64,000 nucleotides of DNA from Bradyrhizobium sp. CER78 (GTDB lineage Bacteria > Pseudomonadota > Alphaproteobacteria > Rhizobiales > Xanthobacteraceae): assembly GCF_029846235.1 (NCBI RefSeq), contig NZ_JARVWP010000010.1, positions 1 to 64,000 on the forward strand, read 5' to 3'. A program made the translations under genes and the position numbers. The notes beneath the pieces were generated by a model that ran no database searches, had not been told where the DNA came from, and saw nothing but the letters and a program-made list of their open reading frames with translations. Below, piece by piece: positions 8,380-16,169 of the stretch (its first letter is position 1; each line of letters begins with the position of its first letter).

Positions 8380-9510
8380 TCAGCGTGCGCCGGTGCGGCT
8401 CTCGATGATCTCAGCCAGATTGCGGTGAAAATGTCTGATCGCCCCTTCGAACAGGCCGAAGGTGAAGTGATCATTCGCTCGCGTTGCGAGTCCGCGCTGC
8501 GCGGCGCTGGCCATCTCGCGATCTTCGGCCGCGCCCGCGGTAACGAAGTCGCGTCCCTGGGCGACCGCGGCGCGGCCATCCTCCGCGGCGATCTGGTTCG
8601 ACAGCGTGTAGGTGACGAGACGGGTGCGGTCCACGGCGAGCGGCTCAAGCACCGTCATCAACCGGTTGGTCGGGAAGGTCGACAGCATCACGTTCGGAAA
8701 CAGGTGATAGACATGCGTCAGCATGCCGGCGGTCCTGCGTTCGCCCGGCGGCACGTTGCGCAGCTTCTCGATGCGCCGATAGGGGAAGCTGATCCGGCTG
8801 TTGCGGCCGAAGGCTTCGATCACGTTGAGATTGTCGTACTGCAGCGGATAGAACGTATCCTGGTGCGTCGACCGGATGTGATAGCCTTCGAGGAACCCCT
8901 CGGCGACGATCTTCCAGTTGGCCTCGACCTCCTGCGAGACGGTCGAGTACAGCGTCCAGTCGTCGCCGAACAACGCCGGCATGCTGCTCGCGTCGGAGGT
9001 TGCGGCGGGATCGTCCTGTGCGATGAACACCAGGCCATCGCGTTCGATGCAGGTGACGGGCACGAGGCCGTGCGTGGTCTTGTCGAGCCCGGGAAAGCCG
9101 TATTCGTCGGGAATGCCGCGCAACCGGCCATCGAGGCCGTAGGTCCAGCCGTGATAGCGGCAGGTCAGCGCCTTCTTGCAACCGGCACCGTCGACCAACT
9201 GCACGCCGCGATGCCGGCACGCATTGCGGAAGGCGCGCGCAACGCCGTCCGCGCCGCGGATCGCGAGAACAGGCGTCAGCGCCGCATCGCGCGCGACATA
9301 GCCGCCGATCTCGGCGAGCACGGCCGACGGACAGAACGGCGTCAGCGTGCGGCGGAACACGTGGTCGATCTCGGCCGCGAAGCGATCCTGCGACAGATAA
9401 TGCGCGACTGGCTCGTGCCAGACGCCGTCGCTGAGATCGGTCGATTTGGCGTCGATATGCCTGAGGATGCGGTCGACGATCGAGGCTTCGTCCGCGAGCT
9501 GTGCCGTCAT
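8380..9510 (-). CDS. Rieske non-haem iron ring-hydroxylating oxygenase, alpha subunit
   Basis: A 376-residue oxygenase from ATG 9510, chosen over upstream codons because the mRNA has GGGAGA just before it; the longer reading adds 39 residues without homology. The Rieske [2Fe-2S] ligands are C98-x-H100 ('CRHRG') and C117-x-x-H120 ('CRYHGWTYGLDG'). The mononuclear iron histidines H211 and H216 lie in 'EGYHIRSTH'. Such subunits hydroxylate or demethylate aromatic or quaternary-amine substrates and need a reductase, which is not encoded here. It is divergent from a LysR gene, with a 19-bp palindrome at 9615-9633 between them, so it is probably that regulator's target. Substrate unknown. Confidence 0.87.
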   Translation of the reverse strand: MTAQLADEASIVDRILRHIDAKSTDLSDGVWHEPVAHYLSQDRFAAEIDHVFRRTLTPFCPSAVLAEIGGYVARDAALTPVLAIRGADGVARAFRNACRHRGVQLVDGAGCKKALTCRYHGWTYGLDGRLRGIPDEYGFPGLDKTTHGLVPVTCIERDGLVFIAQDDPAATSDASSMPALFGDDWTLYSTVSQEVEANWKIVAEGFLEGYHIRSTHQDTFYPLQYDNLNVIEAFGRNSRISFPYRRIEKLRNVPPGERRTAGMLTHVYHLFPNVMLSTFPTNRLMTVLEPLAVDRTRLVTYTLSNQIAAEDGRAAVAQGRDFVTAGAAEDREMASAAQRGLATRANDHFTFGLFEGAIRHFHRNLAEIIESRTGAR

Positions 9511-9614
9511 CGCCGTTCTCCCGCTCGATTGGCCGGGCTTGCCGCCGGTCTGGTCTGGTTCAGGGACAGGCTCGCGCATTGCGCTGCATGCGACAAGCGA
9601 AACGAGCTGGGTTC

Positions 9615-9633
9615 GGATGAATGTCATTCATCC
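9615..9633. promoter_or_regulatory. perfect palindrome, candidate LysR operator
   Basis: GGATGAATG, a single T, then CATTCATCC form a perfect 19-bp inverted repeat in the 175-bp divergent gap between the Rieske oxygenase (start 9510) and the LysR gene (start 9686). The core has the T-N11-A form usual for LysR-type binding sites. It is the only strong symmetry in the gap. Confidence 0.6.
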
Positions 9634-9685
9634 AAAGCCATTTTCCGCGCGACATCGACGGCGGCCGCCCGCTAGGATCGGTCCC

Positions 9686-10636
9686 ATGAGCAGGAACAAC
9701 CCACGGCCGGGGCGCCGGTCACCGTCGCAGCGGAGGGACGATCTCGCTGCAGCGAGTCTTCGGCCGGCGCATCTGCTGGCGCTGCAGGCGTTCGATGTCG
9801 CGGTCAGGCTCGGCAGCTTCAAGGCGGCCGCGGGCGTGTTGAACGTCAGCGCCTCGGCAGTCAGCCATCGCATCCGCAATCTCGAAGTCCATCTCGGCGT
9901 CGCGCTGTTTCACCGCGCCCATCGCGTTATCAGGCCGACCCATGCCGGCGAGAAGCTGGCCGCCGCGACCGGCCGCGCCTTTGCATTGCTGGCGCAGGCG
10001 GAGTCGGCGGTCGAGGCGGCCGGCCAACGCCGGCTGCGGCTCAAGGTGCTGCCGCAATTCGCCTCGGCCTGGCTGATCCCGCGGCTGTCCGCGTTCCTCA
10101 CCCGGCATTCCGAGCTTGATCTCGCGATCGAGACCTCGAACCGCAATGTCGATTTCGACACCGAGACGTTCGATGCCGGCATCAGCTTCGGGTCCGACAA
10201 GCCGGAAGGCGTCGTGGCGCATCGCCTGATGGAGGTGAGGACCGTTCCGGTCGGTGCGCCGGCACTGGCGCGGCGATTGAAACTGCGCGCGGCGGCAGAC
10301 CTCGGCCGCGCCGTGCTGATCCATGTCACGACGTTCCCGGCGGCCTGGCCGCTGTGGTTCAAGCACGCCGGCGAGCCGGCGCCGCCCGCAACGCGCGCGA
10401 TCTCGGTCGACAGCTTTGTGGCCGCGTTGCAGGCCGCAGAACGCGGCGCGGGTGTTGCGCTGGCGCTCGAACCCTTCATCGGCGAAAGCGAGCGGAGCGG
10501 TACGATCCGCCGGCTCCTGCCGGTCGGCCACGTCACCGGCAGCTATTGGCTGGTTCATCCGCCCGGCGCGCAACGCAACCGCGCGCTGCAGACGTTCAAG
10601 AAGTGGCTGCTGGCTGAACTCGCGAAACCGGACTAG
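9686..10636 (+). CDS. LysR family transcriptional regulator (GcvA-like)
   Basis: A 316-residue LysR-type regulator starting at ATG 9686; the frame is open further upstream but would run into the divergent oxygenase gene. The winged helix-turn-helix spans about residues 27-86 ('FDVAVRLGSFKAAAGVLNVS', then 'SAVSHRIRNLE'), in the form typical of the GcvA/AmpR subgroup. The C-terminal periplasmic-binding-like domain begins near 115 ('LRLKVLPQFASAWLIPRL'). It is divergent from the Rieske oxygenase/crotonase pair and probably activates it in response to its substrate. Its stop overlaps that of the convergent 2H-phosphoesterase gene through a CTAG. Confidence 0.9.
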   Translation: MSRNNPRPGRRSPSQRRDDLAAASLRPAHLLALQAFDVAVRLGSFKAAAGVLNVSASAVSHRIRNLEVHLGVALFHRAHRVIRPTHAGEKLAAATGRAFALLAQAESAVEAAGQRRLRLKVLPQFASAWLIPRLSAFLTRHSELDLAIETSNRNVDFDTETFDAGISFGSDKPEGVVAHRLMEVRTVPVGAPALARRLKLRAAADLGRAVLIHVTTFPAAWPLWFKHAGEPAPPATRAISVDSFVAALQAAERGAGVALALEPFIGESERSGTIRRLLPVGHVTGSYWLVHPPGAQRNRALQTFKKWLLAELAKPD

Positions 10637-11337
10637 GTGGCTCGCAGCGGCCAGCTACTGATGATCCGGAAGCGAGACGCTGGATCCGCCTGCTTGAACA
10701 ACGCGATGCGGTCGATCGCGAGCCTCGTGAGATCGATCGCCGCGAACCGCTCGCGCAGCTGCGCCACGATCGGGCCGCGCCGCTCGTTGCTTAGCCGCCC
10801 GGTCAGCGTCATGTGGAAGCGGAATTCCTCCATGACGTAAGGGTAGCCCCAGCGGTCGAGATAATCGCGCTGCCGCTCCGTGAGACGTTCGGGTTTGCGC
10901 CGCGCGCGATCTTCCGGCGTCAGCGGCGCACGGAAGCTGTCGAATTCGGTGACGCAATCGGCGGCAAGCTGCTGGAGTTCGTCGGAGCGCTTCGCCGGAA
11001 TCACGGCGATGAAGCCGCTGATCGCATCGACCACAGGCTCGATCACGGGAATGCGCCGCGCGCGGCCGGCGAAGGCAGCACAGGCATCGAGGAGCTCGGA
11101 CTCGCTCTTGTCGTCGGCGAGCGCGGTCGGCGCCTTCAGCGTGGCATGGAAGCCGTATTTGCGCGGGTCTTCCGTTATCTCGCGCCAGTCGGGCGTAACG
11201 CCATCGGGAAACGGCAGGTCGCCGCCATCAACTGCATCGTAGCCGAGCAGCGTTGAGCCGAACCGGTGCAGAGCGCTGTCGGGTGACGGCGCATAGTAGA
11301 TCGCGTAGCGCGGAGTGTTGGCCATGGCAGGAGACAT
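10633..11337 (-). CDS. DUF1045 phosphonate-associated 2H phosphoesterase
   Basis: A 234-residue protein of the 'putative phosphonate metabolism protein' family (DUF1045), a 2H phosphoesterase. The two catalytic H-x-T motifs are H64-A-T ('YGFHATLKAP') and H175-M-T ('FRFHMTLTG'). These enzymes cleave cyclic phosphodiesters. No PhnP (the MBL-fold cyclic phosphodiesterase of the E. coli pathway) is encoded here, so this protein may open 5-phosphoribosyl-1,2-cyclic phosphate instead; that is inference. It is last in a three-gene minus-strand unit, 9 bp after the PhnM-like gene. ATG 11325 is an alternative start. Confidence 0.82.
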   Translation of the reverse strand: MSPAMANTPRYAIYYAPSPDSALHRFGSTLLGYDAVDGGDLPFPDGVTPDWREITEDPRKYGFHATLKAPTALADDKSESELLDACAAFAGRARRIPVIEPVVDAISGFIAVIPAKRSDELQQLAADCVTEFDSFRAPLTPEDRARRKPERLTERQRDYLDRWGYPYVMEEFRFHMTLTGRLSNERRGPIVAQLRERFAAIDLTRLAIDRIALFKQADPASRFRIISSWPLRAT

Positions 11338-11346
11338 CGAACCGGG

Positions 11347-12519
11347 CTACGCCGCCGCAACCGTCTTGCGCGGAGCGAGCGAATGAACGAGGCAGCTCGC
11401 ATCCGCCAGATGCACCAGCCGGCCCGCCGCGATCACGGCGACGATGCGCGGGCGCAGCGGTACCTTGTCGTCGACGACGATAATGTCGGCGCGGCGGCCG
11501 GTGGCAAGCACGCCGCGATCGGCGAGCCCTGCGGCGCGCGCCGGCGCCGAGGAGATCAGGTCCCAGGCTCTGGCAAGCGGCAGGATGCCATCGGCGGCGA
11601 GGCGGAACGCTGCGAGCAGCTGCGCCGGATAATAGTAGTCCGACGCCAGCACCGAGCAGAGACCCTGCGCGATCATGTCGGACGCCTTGGTCCAGCCGGT
11701 GTGGCTGCCGCCGCGCACCACGTTGGGCGCGCCGAACACGATGAAGTCGCCCGCGGCCGCGGCATCGCGCGCGGTCTCCACGTTGACGGGGAATTCGGCG
11801 AGCGTGGCGCCCAGCGCACGAAACTCCTGACGCATCTCCGGGCTGTTGTCGTCATGGGAGAGCATGCGGACATCTGCCGCGCGCGCAGCGGCAGCCAGCC
11901 GCGCGATCGAAGCCGGAACCTCGGGACGGCGCGCGACGATCCGGTCGAGCATCTCGTTGACGGCCTCGAGGGAGAGTCCGGCGCGTTCGGCCAGCTGGTT
12001 GCGCTTCTTCGGCTTGACGTTGCTGTGGTCGTTGAAGGCGAACAGGTCGATGCGGCCTTCGGTGAGCCACTGAATGATCTCGGCCTCGGCCTCGAGATTG
12101 TGGGTCTCGTGGCGCAGGTGGAAGCGCGTGTCGGCGGCGAGCTGCGGCCGCAGCGCCTCGATCGCATCGAGCAGCTTGCGTGCATTCTCCGCGCTGCGCA
12201 GGCCGGGCTCCCACGACCAGGTCGTGCCATGAAAGACGGTGGTGATGCCGTTGGCGATCGCCTGCCGATCGCTATCGATCAGTGCCACATCGGTCGGGAA
12301 GTCGACGCCCGGGCGCGGCATCATCTGCCGCTCGAACGCATCGCCGTGCAGATCGATGATGCCGGGCAGCACGAGGAGGCCGGAGGCATCGATGTGAAGC
12401 GCAGCGCGGCCTTGCTCGGCGTCGAGCGCTCCGATGTCGCGGCCTGAGGTGCGCAGCGAGGTCTCGACCAAGCCACCGTCAACCAGCGTGCGTCCGCCTT
12501 CGATGAAAATGTCCGTCAC
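11347..12519 (-). CDS. phnM: PhnM-like amidohydrolase (alpha-D-ribose 1-methylphosphonate 5-triphosphate diphosphatase family), paralogue 1
   Basis: A 390-residue amidohydrolase read from GTG 12519, whose GTGA overlaps the stop of the acetyltransferase gene. The first metal motif is 'PGIIDLHGDAFE', and the end of the barrel is 'VFGAPNVVRGGSHTGW' and 'CSVLASDYYYP', the PhnM signature. PhnM removes pyrophosphate from ribose-1-methylphosphonate 5-triphosphate before C-P cleavage. A second copy sits in the main C-P lyase operon at 25729; there the metal motif is 'IELHTDHLE', so the two have diverged. This copy may act on another phosphonate intermediate. Nearest family PhnM; exact substrate unproven. 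Confidence 0.82.
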   Translation of the reverse strand: MTDIFIEGGRTLVDGGLVETSLRTSGRDIGALDAEQGRAALHIDASGLLVLPGIIDLHGDAFERQMMPRPGVDFPTDVALIDSDRQAIANGITTVFHGTTWSWEPGLRSAENARKLLDAIEALRPQLAADTRFHLRHETHNLEAEAEIIQWLTEGRIDLFAFNDHSNVKPKKRNQLAERAGLSLEAVNEMLDRIVARRPEVPASIARLAAAARAADVRMLSHDDNSPEMRQEFRALGATLAEFPVNVETARDAAAAGDFIVFGAPNVVRGGSHTGWTKASDMIAQGLCSVLASDYYYPAQLLAAFRLAADGILPLARAWDLISSAPARAAGLADRGVLATGRRADIIVVDDKVPLRPRIVAVIAAGRLVHLADASCLVHSLAPRKTVAAA

Positions 12520-13181
12520 GATGCGGCGCTCCGTTGCTTGTCCAGTGATTGAGATACGGCCTCGGCCTCGTACTTGTCGAGGAATTCCTCGACCGCGAGC
12601 TTGCGAAAGTCGGGCAGGACACGACGAAGTGTCTCGTGATCCCAGTCCCACCACGCGAGTGCTGTGAGGCGATCAGCTGTTGTCTCGGAGAAGCGCCGCT
12701 TCACCGGGCGTGCCGGATTACCGGCAACGATGGTGTAAGCGGGGACATCCTTGGTCACGATCGCGCCGGCGGCGATGACCGCGCCGGTTCCGATGTTCCG
12801 TCCAGCGAGCAGAATCGCGCCGTGACCGATCCATACGTCATGGCCGATATGCACGTGATGCGCACGTCGCCAGTTGAAGAAGTCGGCGTCGTCGCTCTCT
12901 CCGGGAAAATAAGCGCTGGCGCGGTAAGTGAAATGCGCCTGAGTCGCGCGATGCATCGGGTGGTTGCCGGGATTGATCCGCGTCATCGCCGCAATCGAGC
13001 AGAACTTGCCGATCGAGGTGTAGGTGATCTGGCTGTCGTTCACGACGTAGGAATAGTCATCCATGCTGACTTCAAGCAGGATCGTGCGCGCGCCGACCTC
13101 GGTGTATTTGCCGAGCTTGCTCTCGCGAACCGACGCAGTCGGGTCGACGGTCGGCACAACCGAGAGTGTTTTTCCGGCCAT
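12516..13181 (-). CDS. phosphonate-cluster hexapeptide-repeat acetyltransferase
   Basis: A 221-residue left-handed beta-helix acyltransferase of the chloramphenicol-acetyltransferase/LacA group, matching the 'phosphonate metabolism, transferase hexapeptide repeat' family. ATG 13181 is used because GGAGG lies five bases before it on the mRNA; the frame extends much further upstream through the divergent promoter. Hexapeptide turns run from 'PTASVRESKLGKYTEVGA' to 'IGHDVWIGHGAILLAGRNIG' and 'GTGAVIAAGAIVTKDVP', with catalytic His in 'VWIGHG'. It probably N-acetylates an aminoalkylphosphonate, the role PhnO (a different fold) plays in enteric bacteria. First gene of the minus-strand phn unit. 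Confidence 0.8.
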   Translation of the reverse strand: MAGKTLSVVPTVDPTASVRESKLGKYTEVGARTILLEVSMDDYSYVVNDSQITYTSIGKFCSIAAMTRINPGNHPMHRATQAHFTYRASAYFPGESDDADFFNWRRAHHVHIGHDVWIGHGAILLAGRNIGTGAVIAAGAIVTKDVPAYTIVAGNPARPVKRRFSETTADRLTALAWWDWDHETLRRVLPDFRKLAVEEFLDKYEAEAVSQSLDKQRSAAS

Positions 13182-13239
13182 CAGGGCCTCCGCAAATCTT
13201 TGGCTTTCGGGGGATGCGCGCTCGTCTTCGGGATGCTTG

Positions 13240-13268
13240 ATGACAACATCATGACGTTGCGATGACGG
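13240..13268 (-). promoter_or_regulatory. candidate triple PHO box for the acetyltransferase/phnM unit
   Basis: Reading the minus strand, three heptamers CCGTCAT (13268-13262), ACGTCAT (13257-13251) and TTGTCAT (13246-13240) occur at exact 11-bp spacing. The PhoB half-site consensus is CTGTCAT at 11-bp period, so each matches in five or six of seven positions. The array ends 59 bp before the ATG at 13181. Confidence 0.62.
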
Positions 13269-13317
13269 CAAGAGACGGTGAGGAGCGGGTGTGGACGATC
13301 GCCGCACCGCGGCGCGG

Positions 13318-13335
13318 TCGTCACATAATTGTAAA
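13318..13335 (+). promoter_or_regulatory. candidate PHO box for phnCDE
   Basis: TCGTCAC, four bases (ATAA), then TTGTAAA give two heptamers at 11-bp period resembling CTGTCAT repeats. A weak -10-like GATAGC begins eight bases further on (13344), the usual PhoB promoter geometry, and phnC starts 46 bp after the box. The match is weaker than the minus-strand array in the same gap. Confidence 0.45.
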
Positions 13336-13381
13336 ACGCCGGGGATAGCGATGGCCCAACGCGACGCGGTTGGAGCATTAC

Positions 13382-14197
13382 ATGCTGGTGGTGGAAGGTT
13401 TGACGTGCCGGTTCGGCACAAAAGCCGCAGTCGACAACGCATCGTTTTCGATCGCGCCGGGTAGCTTTGTCGGCGTGATCGGCCGCTCCGGTGCCGGAAA
13501 GTCGACCTTGCTGCGGATGATCAACCGCCTCGCCGATCCGACCTCCGGCCGTATCCTGTTCGAAGGCACCGACGTGACCGCGCTGCGCGGCAAGGCGCTG
13601 CGGCAGTGGCGGGCGCGTTCGGCGATGATCTTCCAGCAATTCAATCTGGTCGGCCGTCTCGACGTCTTGACCAACGTGCTGATGGGCCGGCTCGCCCAGA
13701 TCCCGTCATGGCGCTCGCTGGCGCAGGTCTGGCCGGAGCAGGACAGGGCGCTCGCGCTGTCGGCGCTCGAGCAATTCGATATCGCCCAGCTCGCGGCGCA
13801 GCGCGCCGACCAGCTCTCCGGCGGCCAGCAGCAGCGCGTCGCGATCGCCCGCGCGCTGGTGCAGGAGCCCGACATCATCCTCGCCGACGAGCCGATCGCC
13901 TCGCTCGATCCCCGCAACACCAAGATCGTGATGGATGCGCTGCTGCGCATCAACAAGCATTTCGGCATCACGGTGCTCTGCAATTTGCACTCGCTCGACC
14001 TCGCACGGACCTATTGCGACCGCCTGGTCGGGATGGCGGCAGGTCGCGTGGTGTTCGATGGCGCCCCCGTGGCGCTCACCGACCATATCGCCCGCGAGCT
14101 CTACGACCTCGAGGCCAATGATGTCATCGGCGCGGCGCCGCTGCCTGCGCCCGAAGGCGCAACTGCTCCGGCGCTCGGCACCGCTGCCGCGGCCTGA
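13382..14197 (+). CDS. phnC: phosphonate ABC transporter, ATP-binding protein
   Basis: A 271-residue ABC ATPase. ATG 13382 is chosen because the in-frame TTG at 13370 overlaps its Shine-Dalgarno (GGAG at 13372-13375, six bases before ATG). Walker A 'GRSGAGKST' is near residues 34-42, the signature 'LSGGQQQR' near 146, Walker B 'IILADEP' near 165 and the H-loop 'CNLHSLDLA' near 203. PhnC powers uptake of phosphonates through PhnE, with PhnD as binding protein; all follow directly. Divergent from the acetyltransferase unit across a 200-bp gap with PHO-box-like sites on both strands. Confidence 0.93.
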   Translation: MLVVEGLTCRFGTKAAVDNASFSIAPGSFVGVIGRSGAGKSTLLRMINRLADPTSGRILFEGTDVTALRGKALRQWRARSAMIFQQFNLVGRLDVLTNVLMGRLAQIPSWRSLAQVWPEQDRALALSALEQFDIAQLAAQRADQLSGGQQQRVAIARALVQEPDIILADEPIASLDPRNTKIVMDALLRINKHFGITVLCNLHSLDLARTYCDRLVGMAAGRVVFDGAPVALTDHIARELYDLEANDVIGAAPLPAPEGATAPALGTAAAA

Positions 14198-14224
14198 GCG
14201 TCGCATTACCGAAAATCTGGGTAA

Positions 14225-14241
14225 CCGGGCATTTCGCCCGG
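14225..14241 (+). other. stem-loop in the phnC-phnD gap
   Basis: CCGGGC (14225-14230) and GCCCGG (14236-14241) form a 6-bp GC-only stem with loop ATTTC, midway between the phnC stop and the phnD start. No U tract follows, so it is more likely an RNA processing or stability element than a terminator. Confidence 0.4.
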
Positions 14242-14273
14242 CCAACAGGCGTAGCTACCAAAGAGGGGTAACC

Positions 14274-15203
14274 ATGATCACTCGTCGCATCATTCTGGCC
14301 GGCGCCGCCGCGCTGGCATTCGCAGGATCGGCTTCGGCCGAGGACTGGAAGGCCAAGTATCCGGAGATCACTTTCGCGGTGATCCCGGCCGAAAACGGCT
14401 CCGGCGTCACCGAGCGCTACGGTCCGCTCACCGAGTATCTGTCGAAGGAGCTCGGCATCAAGGTGAACCTGCGCGTCGCCAACGACTACGCGGCGGTCAT
14501 CGAAGGCCAGCGCGCCGGCAACATCCACATCGGCTATTACGGCCCGGCGTCGTTCGCCCGCGCCCGCCTCACCGGCGTCAAGACCGACGCGTTCGTGATC
14601 GACGTCAACGCCGACGGCTCGAAGGGCTACTATTCGGTGTTCTACGTGCTCGCCAAGAGCCCGTACCAGAAGGTCGAGGACCTCAAGGGCAAGAACCTCG
14701 GTCTGGTTGATCCGAACTCGACCTCCGGCAACAACATGCCGCGTTTCAAGCTGAACGCGATGGGTATCGATCCGGAGACCTATTTCTCCAAGGTGGTGTT
14801 CACCGGCAGCCACGAGAACGCCGTGCTGGCGCTGGCGCAGGGCACCGTCGACGTCGCCGCCAACTGGTGGAATGCCGACGACGATTCCAACCTGACCCGC
14901 ATGCTCGCCAAGAACATGGTGAAGTCGAGCGACGGCACGCCGCTGAAGAAGGAAGACTTCCGCATCATCGTGAAGTCCGACCTGATCATTAACTCGCCCT
15001 ACGCCTATCTCGAGAGCCTTCCCGACGACATGAAGGCGAAGATCAAGCAGGCCTTCCTCGACATGCCGAAGAAGGATCCGGAAGCTTTCAAGAAGCTGTC
15101 CGACGGCAAGAACCAGCCGTGGCAGCCGGTCACCAACGCCGACTACGACAAGACCATCGAGCTGATCAAGTTCGTCGACGCCCTGCGCAAGAAGGCGTCC
15201 TGA
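14274..15203 (+). CDS. phnD: phosphonate ABC transporter, substrate-binding protein
   Basis: A 309-residue periplasmic phosphonate-binding protein. ATG 14274 follows GAGGGG and opens a Sec signal peptide (residues 1-22, cleavage after 'GSASA'). The mature domain begins 'DWKAKYPEITFAVIPAENGSG', and contains the ligand-pocket segments 'GYYGPASFARAR', 'LGLVDPNSTSGNNMP' and 'GSHENAVLALAQGTVD', all standard for PhnD. It captures phosphonates and delivers them to the PhnE permeases. A strong stem-loop with T tract just after the stop probably lets it be made in excess over the permeases. Confidence 0.95.
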   Translation: MITRRIILAGAAALAFAGSASAEDWKAKYPEITFAVIPAENGSGVTERYGPLTEYLSKELGIKVNLRVANDYAAVIEGQRAGNIHIGYYGPASFARARLTGVKTDAFVIDVNADGSKGYYSVFYVLAKSPYQKVEDLKGKNLGLVDPNSTSGNNMPRFKLNAMGIDPETYFSKVVFTGSHENAVLALAQGTVDVAANWWNADDDSNLTRMLAKNMVKSSDGTPLKKEDFRIIVKSDLIINSPYAYLESLPDDMKAKIKQAFLDMPKKDPEAFKKLSDGKNQPWQPVTNADYDKTIELIKFVDALRKKAS

Positions 15204-15223
15204 TCGCACATCGCCGCTGAATT

Positions 15224-15252
15224 GGGCCGGGTTGAAGAGACCCGGCCCTTTT
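15224..15252 (+). terminator. intra-operon terminator/attenuator between phnD and phnE1
   Basis: GGGCCGGGT (15224-15232) pairs perfectly with ACCCGGCCC (15240-15248) around a 7-base loop and is followed by TTTT. This has the form of a Rho-independent terminator and lies 20 bp after the phnD stop. Since phnE1 starts only 33 bp later with no obvious promoter, partial termination lowering permease relative to binding protein is the best reading. Confidence 0.78.
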
Positions 15253-15284
15253 CGTTCATTCCTCGAGCAGACTGGCCCGCATCG

Positions 15285-16169
15285 ATGGCGACCGCCATTT
15301 CCATCCTTCCAGCGCAGCAACTGGCGACGCTGAATGATGCCTATCGCAAGGCGGTCGCGCGCAAGCGGCTGAAGGCGACGGTCGCGGCCGCGGTGTTCTG
15401 TGCGGCGCTGTTCATCGCAGCGCTCGGCGCCGATGTGAATCTGCACACGTTCTTCACCTATTTCGGCAACTTCCTCAGCTATTTCGATCGCATCCTGACG
15501 CTGGATTCCGGTGCGCGGGTCTGGACCGATCCGCTGGAGTGGTTCTGGGGCCTGAAGAAATGGCTCCGCCTGCTCGGCGAGACCCTGCTGATCAGCTATG
15601 TCGGCACCCTGACCGGTGCGGTATTTGCATTTGCGTTGAATTTCTTCGCCGCCCAGAACACCGCGCCGGGTCCGTGGGTGCGCTTCATCATCCGCCGCCT
15701 GCTGGAATTCGCCCGCACCGTGCCCGGCATCGTGTTCGCGCTGATCTTCGTGATCGCGTTCGGCCTCGGCCCGATGGCCGGCGTGCTGGCGATCGCGATC
15801 CACACCACCGGTGCGCTCGGCAAGCTATTCGCCGAGATCGTCGAGAATGCCGACATGAAGCCGGTCGAGGGCATCCGCTCCACCGGCGCGAGCTGGCTGT
15901 CCTGCATGCGCTTTGCCATCCTGCCGCAGGTCTCGGCGGGCTATGCCAGCTACGCGCTGCTGCGCTTCGAGATCAATGTCCGTGAGGCGTCGGTGATGGG
16001 CTTCGTCGGCGCCGGCGGCATCGGCCAGGAGCTCGTGGTCGCGATCCGCAAGTTCTACTATTCCGACGTCAGCGCCATCCTCGTCACCATCATCGTCACC
16101 GTCTTCATCATCGACATTTCGACCGGCTGGCTGCGCGGCCGGCTGTTCGGCAAGGAGACCCGCCGATGA
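15285..16169 (+). CDS. phnE: phosphonate ABC transporter, permease 1
   Basis: A 294-residue inner-membrane permease. ATG 15285 is chosen because the upstream in-frame extension runs through the terminator stem-loop. Several hydrophobic segments are visible (about residues 33-52, 105-128, 150-178, 255-280), and the EAA-type cytoplasmic loop 'AEIVENADMKPVEGIRSTGA' precedes 'SVMGFVGAGGIG', the PhnE signature. It is the first of two permeases that probably form a heterodimer. Its stop overlaps the next start by four bases (ATGA). Confidence 0.92.
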   Translation: MATAISILPAQQLATLNDAYRKAVARKRLKATVAAAVFCAALFIAALGADVNLHTFFTYFGNFLSYFDRILTLDSGARVWTDPLEWFWGLKKWLRLLGETLLISYVGTLTGAVFAFALNFFAAQNTAPGPWVRFIIRRLLEFARTVPGIVFALIFVIAFGLGPMAGVLAIAIHTTGALGKLFAEIVENADMKPVEGIRSTGASWLSCMRFAILPQVSAGYASYALLRFEINVREASVMGFVGAGGIGQELVVAIRKFYYSDVSAILVTIIVTVFIIDISTGWLRGRLFGKETRR

